DNA from: an uncultured Candidatus Saccharibacteria bacterium
GTDB lineage: Bacteria; Patescibacteria; Saccharimonadia; Saccharimonadales; UBA4665
Direction: 5' to 3'
Length of the DNA stretch: 64,000 bases
Assembly: GCA_946482575.1 (NCBI GenBank)
Contig: CAMLRZ010000001.1
Span: 1-64,000, forward strand
In this document: positions 8,934-16,856 of the stretch, one piece after another
Layout of the letters: each line of letters begins with the position of its first letter
Numbering within the stretch: position 1 is the stretch's first letter
Position numbers and translations under genes: made by a program
The notes under the pieces: generated by a model
The model's input: the letters and a program-made list of their open reading frames with translations, nothing else
Told to the model about the DNA's origin: nothing
Database searches by the model: none

Positions 8934-8958
8934 CTTTTGTACGCGCCTGAATTATGAT
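8930..8958 (+). promoter_or_regulatory. Promoter of nusA
   Basis: TTGACT (8930-8935), 17-nt spacer, TATGAT (8953-8958). It overlaps the stop codon of the preceding gene and lies upstream of the hairpin at 8969-8996. Confidence 0.6.
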
Positions 8959-8968
8959 TAAAGTGATT

Positions 8969-8996
8969 GGTCGGCCGCTGCGGTCGGCTTTTTTCG
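8969..8996 (+). terminator. Terminator/attenuator in the nusA leader
   Basis: GGTCGGCC, loop GCTGC, GGTCGGCTTTTTT: 8-bp stem with G-T pairs followed by six T. It terminates the upstream gene, but it also lies about 5 nt downstream of the expected start from the nusA promoter, so it could act as an attenuator of nusA itself. Confidence 0.65.
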
Positions 8997-9027
8997 TATA
9001 AGACACTAAAAAGAAAGGATGCTTACC

Positions 9028-10209
9028 ATGGATTTAGATGTTAAGCAGCTGGTGATGGCATTAAAAGCTATTGCCGAAGAGAAGAATTTACCAGAAGAGA
9101 CCGTGCAAGAAGTGGTTGAGCAAGCCTTGGCCGCAGCGTACCGTCGTGACTACGGTGATCGTGAACAAGAAGTTCGCGTAACTATCAATACCGCTACTGG
9201 CGATGTTGACGCATACGTTTCCAAGGAAGTTGTGGAGCGCGTGGGCGATCCTGCATATGAAATCAGCATTGAAGATGCTCAGAAGCTGAAAAAAGACGCC
9301 ACCAAGGGCGATATGGTTGAAGTGCACGAAAGCGTTACCAACTTTGGTCGCGTTGCTGCCCAGACTGCTAAGCAGGTTATTCTGCAGCGCTTGCGCGAAG
9401 CTGAACGCGAAATTGTCATGAACGAATACGAAGACAAGATCGGTACCGCTATTAACGCACTGGTTAGCCGCGTTGAAGGCAACATCGTACGCGTTGACTT
9501 GGGCAAAGCTCAGGGTATTATGCCTCGCAGCGAGCAAATTCAGGGTGAGCGTTACTATCCTGGTCAGCGCCTCAAGGTATTCTTGAAGGATGTTGAGCGC
9601 GGTCCTCGTGGTCCACAATTAGTTGTATCTCGTGGTAGCACTCAATTTATTGAATGGCTGTTCCGTGCCGAAGTGCCAGAAATGGAAAGCGGCGCCGTAG
9701 AGATCAAGAATATTGCTCGCGAAGCTGGTATTCGCACCAAATTGGCTGTACACAGCACTGTTCCTGGCGTAGACCCTGTGGGCACCTTTGTTGGTGGTCA
9801 CGGTACTCGCGTGAACGCAGTTACCAGCGAAATCGGTGAGCAAGAGAAGATTGACATCGTTGTATGGGACGAAGACTCCGCAGCCTACATCACCAACGCA
9901 TTGAGCCCAACTAAAGTGACTCGCGTTGTTATCGAAAACGAAAACCGCGCCAAAGTGATCGTTCCCGAAGACCAGTTGAGCATCGCTATTGGTAAGGGTG
10001 GTCAGAACGTTCGTTTGGCCAGCAAGTTGACTGGCTACGAGCTGGACATCGAAGCTGACAAGCAAAACGCGCCAGCACCAGTTGCTGCCGCAGAACCTGC
10101 TGAAGCAGAAGTAAGCGTTAAGGCAGTTTCTGCGCCAAAGCTAAAAAAGAAGAGCGAGCTAGAAAACAGCTTGCTTGAAGCTATTGAAGAGCACGGCGAA
10201 GACAACTAG
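9028..10209 (+). CDS. nusA: Transcription termination/antitermination factor NusA
   Basis: Binds RNA polymerase and modulates pausing, intrinsic and Rho-dependent termination and antitermination. 393 residues from the ATG at 9028, which has AAAGGA 8 nt upstream; an in-frame ATG at 9019 lies inside that Shine-Dalgarno sequence. Domains in order: NusA N-terminal domain (1-~125), S1 (about 130-200, NIVRVDLGKAQGIMP), KH1, and KH2 with IAIGKGGQNVRLASKLTG (about 315-335). A ~45-residue Ala/Glu/Lys-rich tail replaces the acidic repeats of longer homologues. It stands alone, not in the usual rimP-nusA-infB operon. Confidence 0.97.
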   Translation: MDLDVKQLVMALKAIAEEKNLPEETVQEVVEQALAAAYRRDYGDREQEVRVTINTATGDVDAYVSKEVVERVGDPAYEISIEDAQKLKKDATKGDMVEVHESVTNFGRVAAQTAKQVILQRLREAEREIVMNEYEDKIGTAINALVSRVEGNIVRVDLGKAQGIMPRSEQIQGERYYPGQRLKVFLKDVERGPRGPQLVVSRGSTQFIEWLFRAEVPEMESGAVEIKNIAREAGIRTKLAVHSTVPGVDPVGTFVGGHGTRVNAVTSEIGEQEKIDIVVWDEDSAAYITNALSPTKVTRVVIENENRAKVIVPEDQLSIAIGKGGQNVRLASKLTGYELDIEADKQNAPAPVAAAEPAEAEVSVKAVSAPKLKKKSELENSLLEAIEEHGEDN

Positions 10210-10213
10210 TCGG

Positions 10214-10343
10214 GCCAACGCACATTGCCTTGTAGCAGGTCTGTGAGATCGGTTTTAAAGACCGATCTCAGCCGAACGCTAAAAGAGATTCCTAGCAGGA
10301 GTCTCTTTTAAAAGTGCGCCTGCCTAAAGGCTGGTGCGTTGGC
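10214..10343 (+). ncRNA. Candidate structured RNA or complex leader between nusA and clpC
   Basis: A 310-nt gap without a gene (10210-10519) holds, first, a 10-bp closing helix GCCAACGCAC (10214-10223) with GTGCGTTGGC (10334-10343). Inside are a perfect 10-bp hairpin TGAGATCGGT/ACCGATCTCA (10244-10270), a long hairpin AAAAGAGA-TTCCT/AGGAG-TCTCTTTT (10281-10309) followed by TTTT, and a third hairpin (10315-10337) that competes with the closing helix. The T-run hairpin probably terminates nusA transcripts. The multi-helix layout suggests a folded RNA, but no known class is recognised. The CIRCE/promoter for clpC follows. Confidence 0.45.
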
Positions 10344-10368
10344 TGAAAGTTTTCTGCGAACATGATAA

Positions 10369-10395
10369 TTAGCACTCTTGACTTGTGAGTGCCAG
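10369..10395 (+). promoter_or_regulatory. CIRCE operator (HrcA site) for clpC
   Basis: TTAGCACTC, 9-nt spacer, GAGTGCCAG: matches the CIRCE inverted repeat (TTAGCACTC-N9-GAGTGCTAA) in 7 of 9 positions of the right arm. The spacer carries a TTGACT that serves as -35, so HrcA binding would block RNA polymerase. Confidence 0.85.
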
Positions 10396-10410
10396 AACCG
10401 GTATTATAAT
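10378..10410 (+). promoter_or_regulatory. clpC promoter
   Basis: TTGACT (10378-10383) inside CIRCE, with TATTAT (10402-10407, 18-nt spacing) overlapping TATAAT (10405-10410). The mRNA leader would be about 100 nt, ending with GGCAGGAGG before the ATG. Confidence 0.6.
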
Positions 10411-10519
10411 TGCAGTAGCCAAAAGCTGCGTAATCTAACCTGTAACACATTGCGCAAAAGCGCCTGATAAGCAAAACAGTAATGCCGCTGGTACTTACGC
10501 GGCAGGAGGGCAAAACACT

Positions 10520-12997
10520 ATGATGCCGGACTCAGCAGATTTCCAAGACTTTTTGAATCACCTAACCAACAACGCGCTGCACAGCCTTAAGCACGCCGAC
10601 ACTATCGCGCGACGCTTTGGCAGTGCTTACGTTGGCACCGAGCACCTGCTTTTGGGTGTGTTAGCTCAAGAAGTGAGCATGGGCGCCAAAATTTTGGAAG
10701 GTGCCGGTGTTTCACTGGACAAGGCACAGATGGCGCTCAATTTGAGCCATAAAACAATTGTGGCCGGCGCTGGTTCCAAAGGCTTGAGCGAAACAGCGAA
10801 ACTGACGCTCAAAATGGCCTGGGACACAGCGCAAGACAATGGCCAGGACTTTTGCGGTACCGAGCACATTTTGTACAGCATTCTGAGCCAAAAGAACGCA
10901 CGTGCAACCGTTCTGCTTCGTGATCTGAACATAGACGTCGACAGCCTTATGAGCGAGCTGGAGCAATTCCTTAATCGCCAGCAATATGAAGAAGATGGCG
11001 ATGTTGATACCCGTCGCCGCGGCCGCAAGGCTCCTCGCAAAACAGCGTTGGACTTTTACGGCACAGACATTACGGCGCAAGCACGTGCTGGCAAGCTAGA
11101 CCCTGTGGTTGGCCGCGACCAGCAAATTAAGCGCGTCGTAACAATTCTGAATCGTCGCACCAAAAATAACCCGGTGCTCATTGGTGAGCCGGGCGTGGGT
11201 AAGACTGCCGTGGTTGAGGGCTTAGCTCAGCGTATTATTGCCGAGGATGTGCCTGATAGTCTGCTTGACAAACGCATTGTAATGCTCGACCTTGCCGGTA
11301 TGATCGCAGGTACAAAATACCGCGGTGAGTTTGAAGAGCGCCTCAAAAAAGTCATGAGCGAACTGGAACAGGACACTAAAACCGTCGTGTTCATTGATGA
11401 AATGCACTTGCTGGTAGGCGCTGGCGCTGCCGAGGGCGCAATGGATGCCGGAAATATCCTAAAGCCGGCGTTAGCCCGCGGTAAAATCCAAGTTATTGGC
11501 GCGACAACTACCGACGAATACACTAAACATATTGAAAAAGATGCAGCGCTTGAGCGTCGCTTCCAGCCGGTACAGGTTCCCGAAACAACCGTGCCCGAAA
11601 CACTGGCTATTCTGAAAGGACTGCGCAAGCACTACGAAGAATTCCACGGTGTAAAAGTTGCCGATGACGTTTTGGATAACATCGTGCAGTTGGCTAAGCG
11701 CTACATTAACGATCGTTTCATGCCCGACAAAGCCATTGATTTGCTTGACGAAACCGCGGCTCATTTGCGAGTTGATAAGGGCAAAACAAGCCCTGAAGTT
11801 CGCAAACTGCAAAAGGAACTAAAACTTATTAATGCTCGAATCGACGAGGCTGTTGATGCTGAAGATTACGAGCGAGCGGCTAAGGCCAAGCAGCGCGCCA
11901 GCCAAATTTCGGAAGAGTTGGAAAAACTGCAGGCTGCTCACAAAGAAGTTAAACGCATTAACGTCACCGAAGAAGATGTAGCTGACGTAGTGGCTCGCAT
12001 GACCGGTATTCCGGTTAAGAAAGTTATCAAGTCCGAGGCTAAGTACTTGCTGAACCTAGAGAAGAATCTGGGCAAATTTATCATTGGCCAGAACGAGGCT
12101 GTCGAGGCCGTATCACGCGCCATTCGCCGCAACCGTTCGGGTATCAGCAGTGCTAATCGCCCCATTGGTTCATTCATTTTCTTGGGTCCAACTGGTGTTG
12201 GTAAAACAGAGTTGGCTCGCGTATTGGCTCGTGAATTTTACGGCTCGCCAGACGCCATGGTCAAAATTGACATGTCCGAATTTGGCGAACACCACAACGT
12301 TTCGCGCCTGGTAGGAGCACCTGCTGGATACGTTGGTTATGACGACGGTGGTCAGCTAACTGATAAAATCCGTCGCCATCCATACAGTTTGGTGCTGTTC
12401 GACGAGATCGAAAAAGCTCATCCGGACACCTTCAACATGTTGCTGCAAATTTTGGAAGACGGCATGCTGACTGACGGCAAAGGTCGCAAAATTGACTTTA
12501 CGAATACCATCGTGATTATGACGAGCAATATTGGTGCCGACAAACTACAAAAAGAAGCGGCATTTGGTTTTAGTGCGCATCGCGCAGGTGACTTAGACGA
12601 CCTGGATGCCTTGCACGAGATGAATCGTGACAAAGTGCTGGATGCACTCAAAAAACAGATGCGTCCGGAGCTTTTGAATCGCATCGACAAAACTATCGTC
12701 TTCCGTGCGCTTACCAAAAAAGATATCTTCAAGATTATTGACCTGCAAATTTCTGAACTGGCTTCACGTCTGCAGAAGCAAGGTTTGGGTGTACAATTGA
12801 CCACCAGCGCCAAACAATATCTTCTGGATAAAGGATACGATGCCAAGAATGGTGTGCGCCCGTTGCGCCGCTTGATTCAAGATACCGTAGAAGATCACAT
12901 TGCTGTTGCATTGCTTGAGAATAAGTACGAAAAAGGTACCATTGTGCAGGTGGGCTGCAAAAATGGCGAGCTAACGTACTCCGCCGTCACTGAGTAA
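10520..12997 (+). CDS. clpC: ATP-dependent Clp protease ATP-binding subunit ClpC
   Basis: Hsp100 unfoldase that feeds substrates to ClpP. The 825-residue product has two Clp N-repeats (about 1-150), a first AAA+ module with GEPGVGKT and VFIDEMHLL, a UVR-containing middle domain ([13 protein letters not shown]), a second AAA+ module with GPTGVGKTE and LFDEIEKAH, and a C-terminal D2-small domain. The ATG at 10520 has GGAGGG about 11 nt upstream, and a second ATG follows directly. It is regulated by the CIRCE site upstream, as is clpP at 30 kb, so both halves of the protease share one heat-shock control. No mcsA/mcsB or ctsR gene is adjacent. Confidence 0.96.
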   Translation: MMPDSADFQDFLNHLTNNALHSLKHADTIARRFGSAYVGTEHLLLGVLAQEVSMGAKILEGAGVSLDKAQMALNLSHKTIVAGAGSKGLSETAKLTLKMAWDTAQDNGQDFCGTEHILYSILSQKNARATVLLRDLNIDVDSLMSELEQFLNRQQYEEDGDVDTRRRGRKAPRKTALDFYGTDITAQARAGKLDPVVGRDQQIKRVVTILNRRTKNNPVLIGEPGVGKTAVVEGLAQRIIAEDVPDSLLDKRIVMLDLAGMIAGTKYRGEFEERLKKVMSELEQDTKTVVFIDEMHLLVGAGAAEGAMDAGNILKPALARGKIQVIGATTTDEYTKHIEKDAALERRFQPVQVPETTVPETLAILKGLRKHYEEFHGVKVADDVLDNIVQLAKRYINDRFMPDKAIDLLDETAAHLRVDKGKTSPEVRKLQKELKLINARIDEAVDAEDYERAAKAKQRASQISEELEKLQAAHKEVKRINVTEEDVADVVARMTGIPVKKVIKSEAKYLLNLEKNLGKFIIGQNEAVEAVSRAIRRNRSGISSANRPIGSFIFLGPTGVGKTELARVLAREFYGSPDAMVKIDMSEFGEHHNVSRLVGAPAGYVGYDDGGQLTDKIRRHPYSLVLFDEIEKAHPDTFNMLLQILEDGMLTDGKGRKIDFTNTIVIMTSNIGADKLQKEAAFGFSAHRAGDLDDLDALHEMNRDKVLDALKKQMRPELLNRIDKTIVFRALTKKDIFKIIDLQISELASRLQKQGLGVQLTTSAKQYLLDKGYDAKNGVRPLRRLIQDTVEDHIAVALLENKYEKGTIVQVGCKNGELTYSAVTE

Positions 12998-13025
12998 ATC
13001 TAGGCTTTTTACGTCCATCGTTTGC

Positions 13026-13031
13026 TATACT
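13026..13031 (+). promoter_or_regulatory. -10 box of the 13040 gene (leaderless type)
   Basis: TATACT, exactly 8 nt before the ATG at 13040, no Shine-Dalgarno sequence. Confidence 0.5.
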
Positions 13032-13039
13032 GGGAACAT

Positions 13040-14014
13040 ATGAAAAGTCGTAAGCTTTTTTATAGCATTTTTGTAGTCCTGTTGGCACTCAACGCTGCTT
13101 TGTGGTTTGGCCGTGAACCTTTTTTGGATTGGCACGCGCTGCGCAGCTACCAAGCTCCGGCAGCGATCAGCAAATTGGCTTCCGACGACACCATGACCGC
13201 CAAGGCGCGCGAGTATTTCTATATCAACCATCCGGCAATTGAAGATCGCACCAACTTTAATAAGCACTGTCCGAACGACTCCGAACATTCGGTGGTGCTA
13301 GGCTGTTTTTTGGGCAACCGTGGCGGCATCTATCTCTTTAATGTTTCTGACCCGGAATTGCACGGCGTAGAACAAGTAACGGCTGCGCACGAGATGCTTC
13401 ACCAGGCATATCAGCGCCTGAGCTCTACCGAGCGCGCCCGAGTCAATAAGCTACTCGAGAATTACTACAAGAATGACCTCAAGGACGAAGGTATCAAAGA
13501 ACAAGTGGCACTGTATCGGCAATCGGAACCATCGGCGGTAACGGATGAGATGCATTCGTTATTTGGCACGCAAGTAGCTACCTTGCCAGCAGATTTGGAG
13601 GCGTATTATAAGCAGTACTTTACCAATCGCGGAGCGGTGGCTGCTTTTTATGCTTCATATCAGTCGGCGTTTACCGAACGCAAGCAGCAAATAGCGGCAT
13701 ATGACACGCAGCTAGAAGATCTGAAGCCCCAGATTGATTCGATGGAGCGCAGCTTGGAGCAGCAAAAAAACACCCTCAACACCTTGCAAACGCAGATGGA
13801 CAATTATAAGAGCAGCGGCAGCTACGCCGAGTATAATGCGCTGGTTCCGGCCTACAATACAAAAGTAAACACCTATAATGCGGATCTGGAGTCGCTCAAG
13901 CGCAAGATTGCAACGTACAACGACGTTGTTGCCAAGCGTAATGCCATTGCCCTTGAGGAGCAAACATTACAACAGCATTTGTCCAGCAAATTCCAAAGTA
14001 CGACCGCACAGTGA
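13040..14014 (+). CDS. Membrane-anchored HExxH protein with C-terminal coiled coil
   Basis: 324 residues from the ATG at 13040; the open frame reaches 6 codons upstream, but that part contains the -10 box. An N-terminal signal anchor (about residues 5-22, FYSIFVVLLALNAALWF) is followed by an extracytoplasmic domain with a zinc-protease-like motif AAHEMLHQAYQRL (His117, Glu118, His121). The final ~100 residues (about 213-318) are strongly heptad-like and rich in Gln, Leu and Lys. The layout suggests an exported metallopeptidase held at the cell surface or a protein using a long helix to reach the wall. Family not recognised; catalytic activity is inferred from the motif only. Confidence 0.6.
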   Translation: MKSRKLFYSIFVVLLALNAALWFGREPFLDWHALRSYQAPAAISKLASDDTMTAKAREYFYINHPAIEDRTNFNKHCPNDSEHSVVLGCFLGNRGGIYLFNVSDPELHGVEQVTAAHEMLHQAYQRLSSTERARVNKLLENYYKNDLKDEGIKEQVALYRQSEPSAVTDEMHSLFGTQVATLPADLEAYYKQYFTNRGAVAAFYASYQSAFTERKQQIAAYDTQLEDLKPQIDSMERSLEQQKNTLNTLQTQMDNYKSSGSYAEYNALVPAYNTKVNTYNADLESLKRKIATYNDVVAKRNAIALEEQTLQQHLSSKFQSTTAQ

Positions 14015-14028
14015 TACAATAAAACGAC

Positions 14029-15381
14029 ATGGCTAGTAAGCGGAATATTCGATATGTGTGTACAAATTGCGGCGCGACCTCGCTGAGTTGGGCGGGCAAG
14101 TGCCAGCAATGTGACGAATGGAACACACTCCAAGAAGAAGCAATTATTGATGGCGGCATAGCCGGCAATGCACAAAGTAGGGGCCACGTGCTCACGCCCG
14201 CCTCTGTTTCGAGCTTGGTCGCTAAAGACCAAAAGCGTATGAAAACTGGCATGAATGACGTTGATACCGTGCTCGGTGGCGGCATTGTGGCGGGTAGTGT
14301 GAACTTAATTGCCGGACAGCCAGGTATTGGTAAAAGTACTATTTTGCTGCAGATTGCCAATGCAGTAGCTCAGAAGCATAAAGTTTTATATGTGAGTGGT
14401 GAGGAGTCCGGGCATCAAGTTGGTTTGCGTGCTGAGCGCCTTGGCGTGTCATCTGCTGAACTTCAGCTAGCTACCACCACGAGTGCCGATGACATTGCAG
14501 CCACCATTGCCGACAAAAAATACGAGCTAGTAGTGGTAGACTCGATCCAAACAGTTTCGGTGGCGGCGGTAAGCTCAGCGGCAGGAAGCGTGTCGCAAAT
14601 CACCAATAGCACGCAGCTTATCTTGAACGCAGCAAAGCAAAGCGGCGTGGCAGTAATTCTGGTGGGCCACGTTACCAAAGAAGGCTCGATTGCCGGCCCC
14701 AAGGTCTTGGAGCATGTGGTGGACGTGGTTTTGCAGCTGGAAGGCGATAGATACGGCGGCTTTAAAGTGTTGCGTGCTGTCAAGAACCGTTTTGGCCCCA
14801 CTAATGAAGCTGGCATTTTTGAAATGGTAGGCGAAGGCCTAAAGCCGGTAGAAAACCCTTCGGCTGCATTGCTGGCAGAGCGCCAGGTTAGCGATGGCTC
14901 AATTATTCTGGCGACCATGGAAGGCACGCGTCCTTTGCTGGTTGAGGTCCAAGCCCTGGTTAACAAGACTAGCTATGGCTATCCCAAGCGTGCTGCAAGC
15001 GGCATTGACCTGAATCGGGTGAACTTATTAGTGGCAATGCTGGAGCGTCGTACCAAATTACGCCTTGGCGAACAGGATATTTATGTTAATATCGTTGGAG
15101 GCATAAAAATCACTGAGCCTGCGGCGGACTTGGCGGTTTGTATGGCTATCGGCTCGGCCAGTAAGGGCCTGCAGCTAAAATCAAATGCAGTTGTTTTTGG
15201 TGAAGTAGGCTTGAGCGGCGAGGTCCGCCATGTACCGTACGTGGAAAAACGCTTGGCAGAAGCAAAGAAAATGGGCTTTGATGCGGCAATTGGACCGCAC
15301 CAAAAAGGTACAAAACAATCATTATTACAATCAGTGCCCGATGTTCGTTCGGCATTGAATCAATTTTTAGAAAAGGATTAA
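14029..15381 (+). CDS. radA: DNA repair protein RadA (Sms)
   Basis: RecA-like ATPase that extends strand exchange intermediates during recombination. 450 residues with the full architecture: N-terminal C4 zinc finger (Cys11, Cys14, Cys25, Cys28), Walker A GQPGIGKST (96-104), the RadA signature KNRFG (about 250) and a C-terminal Lon-like domain. The zinc finger is intact, which contrasts with the zinc-less RpoC of this genome. Start: TACAAT (14015-14020) ends 8 nt before the ATG, so the mRNA should be leaderless. The next gene follows after 9 nt. Confidence 0.96.
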   Translation: MASKRNIRYVCTNCGATSLSWAGKCQQCDEWNTLQEEAIIDGGIAGNAQSRGHVLTPASVSSLVAKDQKRMKTGMNDVDTVLGGGIVAGSVNLIAGQPGIGKSTILLQIANAVAQKHKVLYVSGEESGHQVGLRAERLGVSSAELQLATTTSADDIAATIADKKYELVVVDSIQTVSVAAVSSAAGSVSQITNSTQLILNAAKQSGVAVILVGHVTKEGSIAGPKVLEHVVDVVLQLEGDRYGGFKVLRAVKNRFGPTNEAGIFEMVGEGLKPVENPSAALLAERQVSDGSIILATMEGTRPLLVEVQALVNKTSYGYPKRAASGIDLNRVNLLVAMLERRTKLRLGEQDIYVNIVGGIKITEPAADLAVCMAIGSASKGLQLKSNAVVFGEVGLSGEVRHVPYVEKRLAEAKKMGFDAAIGPHQKGTKQSLLQSVPDVRSALNQFLEKD

Positions 15382-15390
15382 TCACTACAC

Positions 15391-16335
15391 ATGGTAGCGT
15401 TTATCGAAATTTCATTACTCATTGCAATTCTGGCATTCCTGGTTTTGCAGTCAAAAGGTGGCTTGGGCAATATGCTGGGCCGCAAACGAAAAATTATCTT
15501 GGATAGCTGCGCGCTCATTGACGGTCGCGTAGTGGAGTTGGCGCGCAACGGCTTTATGGCCGACGACCTGGTGATTCCTCAGTTTGTACTGAACGAATTG
15601 CAATTGCTGGCCGATGGTAACGACGGCCACAAGCGCGAGCGTGCTCGTTTTGGTCTGGATATTGCGCACGAGCTGCAAGATGCCTCATTTGAGTCTAAAG
15701 TGACCATTGACCGCACCCCTTTCCCCGAAATTCCTACTACCGACGACAAACTGATTCACCTGGCTAAAAAGTTGCAAGCATATCTGTACACCACCGATTA
15801 TAACTTGAGTAAAGTTGCCGCTGTGGAGGCCGTAGGTGTGTTGAATATTAACGAGTTATCTCAGTCATTGCGTCCGATTGCGCTGCCAGGTGAAACGCTG
15901 GCTATCAAGATCTTGCAAAAGGGAAGCAACCCCAACCAGGGTGTGGGCTATCTGGAAGATGGCACCATGATCGTGGTAGAGGGCGCTGCTCGCCTGACCG
16001 GCAAAGTAGTTGACGTTACGGTGACCCGAATGCACCAAACCGTGGCTGGTAAGATGGTGTTTGGCCAGGTGCGTGATCGTGCCGACCGTGAGCCAGCTAA
16101 GTCGGCGCATTCTGCTCCGCAGCAGGCAGCTCAGAAGTTGCAGCAACAATCACGTTCGGTAGCTGATGTTCCTCGCCAGCCGCAACACCACAACCAACAA
16201 TCTCAACAGCAAGCTCCGCAAAAAACCGCGTTACATCAACGATTACGGGGCGCAGCTTCGCAACAGCAGCCAAAACAGCCTGCTGCCCAGCAGCACTCGC
16301 AGCCGCGTCGTCCAGTACGCAAGCCTGTTCTGTAG
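15391..16335 (+). CDS. PIN-TRAM domain membrane-anchored nuclease (YacL-like)
   Basis: 314 residues. An N-terminal hydrophobic anchor (about 3-20) precedes a PIN domain starting IILDSCALIDGRVVEL, with the conserved acidic residues in LDSCALIDGR, LNEL, TTDDKLI and YTTDYNL. A TRAM domain follows (about 165-225, VGYLEDGTMIVVEGA). The last ~85 residues are unusually rich in Gln, Pro, His and Arg, a low-complexity tail that may bind nucleic acid. PIN-TRAM proteins of this kind often neighbour radA, as here. RNase activity is expected from the fold; the target is unknown. Confidence 0.85.
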   Translation: MVAFIEISLLIAILAFLVLQSKGGLGNMLGRKRKIILDSCALIDGRVVELARNGFMADDLVIPQFVLNELQLLADGNDGHKRERARFGLDIAHELQDASFESKVTIDRTPFPEIPTTDDKLIHLAKKLQAYLYTTDYNLSKVAAVEAVGVLNINELSQSLRPIALPGETLAIKILQKGSNPNQGVGYLEDGTMIVVEGAARLTGKVVDVTVTRMHQTVAGKMVFGQVRDRADREPAKSAHSAPQQAAQKLQQQSRSVADVPRQPQHHNQQSQQQAPQKTALHQRLRGAASQQQPKQPAAQQHSQPRRPVRKPVL

Positions 16336-16360
16336 CTCCAAGAAAGCTATACACAAACTA

Positions 16361-16386
16361 AAAAGAGCCGATTATGCCGGCTCTTT
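16361..16386 (+). terminator. Intrinsic terminator after the PIN-TRAM gene
   Basis: AAAAGAGCCG, loop ATTATG, CCGGCTCTTTT. A-rich on the left and T-rich on the right, so it works on both strands; it overlaps the end of the converging Nudix gene. Confidence 0.85.
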
Positions 16387-16833
16387 TATATATTCGGAGT
16401 AATGTTCGCCCCGCACAACGGCCTCTAGCACTTGCCGTACCAGCGGGATCATCTGGCTAGGCAAATGGTACATATCAAACCACCGCAAGTCACTGCACTT
16501 GTGAGGCTCGACGTTAGTTATTTCGCCCTCCCACGTCGTGGCTTCAAAGAATAAGTCCATGCGCTCCTGGTTGTTTGAACTTCGAGATAGGCGGTGTACG
16601 GTGTGCACGAGTGCCAGATCTTCGGGCTTTATGGTGATGCCTGCTTCTTCTTTGGCTTCGCGAACCATGCCATGAGTAGCAAGCTCATCACCGTCTAAAT
16701 GACCCGACACTAAACCATACTTACCATCTTGGTAACCAGTATTCGCACGCTGCAACAGTAGCACCTCATCCCCCTTGCGGAGGATAAGATACACTGCAGG
16801 AATCAATGTAAAACGACTAGGTACGGCGGTCAT
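16372..16833 (-). CDS. Nudix hydrolase
   Basis: 153 residues. The Nudix box is complete: G-HLDG-E-LATHGMV-RE-AKEE-AG-I (about residues 43-65), the metal-binding helix that cleaves nucleoside diphosphate-linked substrates. The surrounding sequence (VYLILRKGDEVLLLQRANTG, KYGLVSGHLD) is close to small MutT/ADP-ribose-type enzymes, but the substrate cannot be read. The coding end lies in the shared bidirectional terminator. It starts 23 nt after the PBP gene on the same strand with no clear Shine-Dalgarno sequence, so it is probably cotranscribed with it. Confidence 0.9.
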   Translation of the reverse strand: MTAVPSRFTLIPAVYLILRKGDEVLLLQRANTGYQDGKYGLVSGHLDGDELATHGMVREAKEEAGITIKPEDLALVHTVHRLSRSSNNQERMDLFFEATTWEGEITNVEPHKCSDLRWFDMYHLPSQMIPLVRQVLEAVVRGEHYSEYIKEPA

Positions 16834-16856
16834 CGTAGTGGCCTAATCCGATCTCT

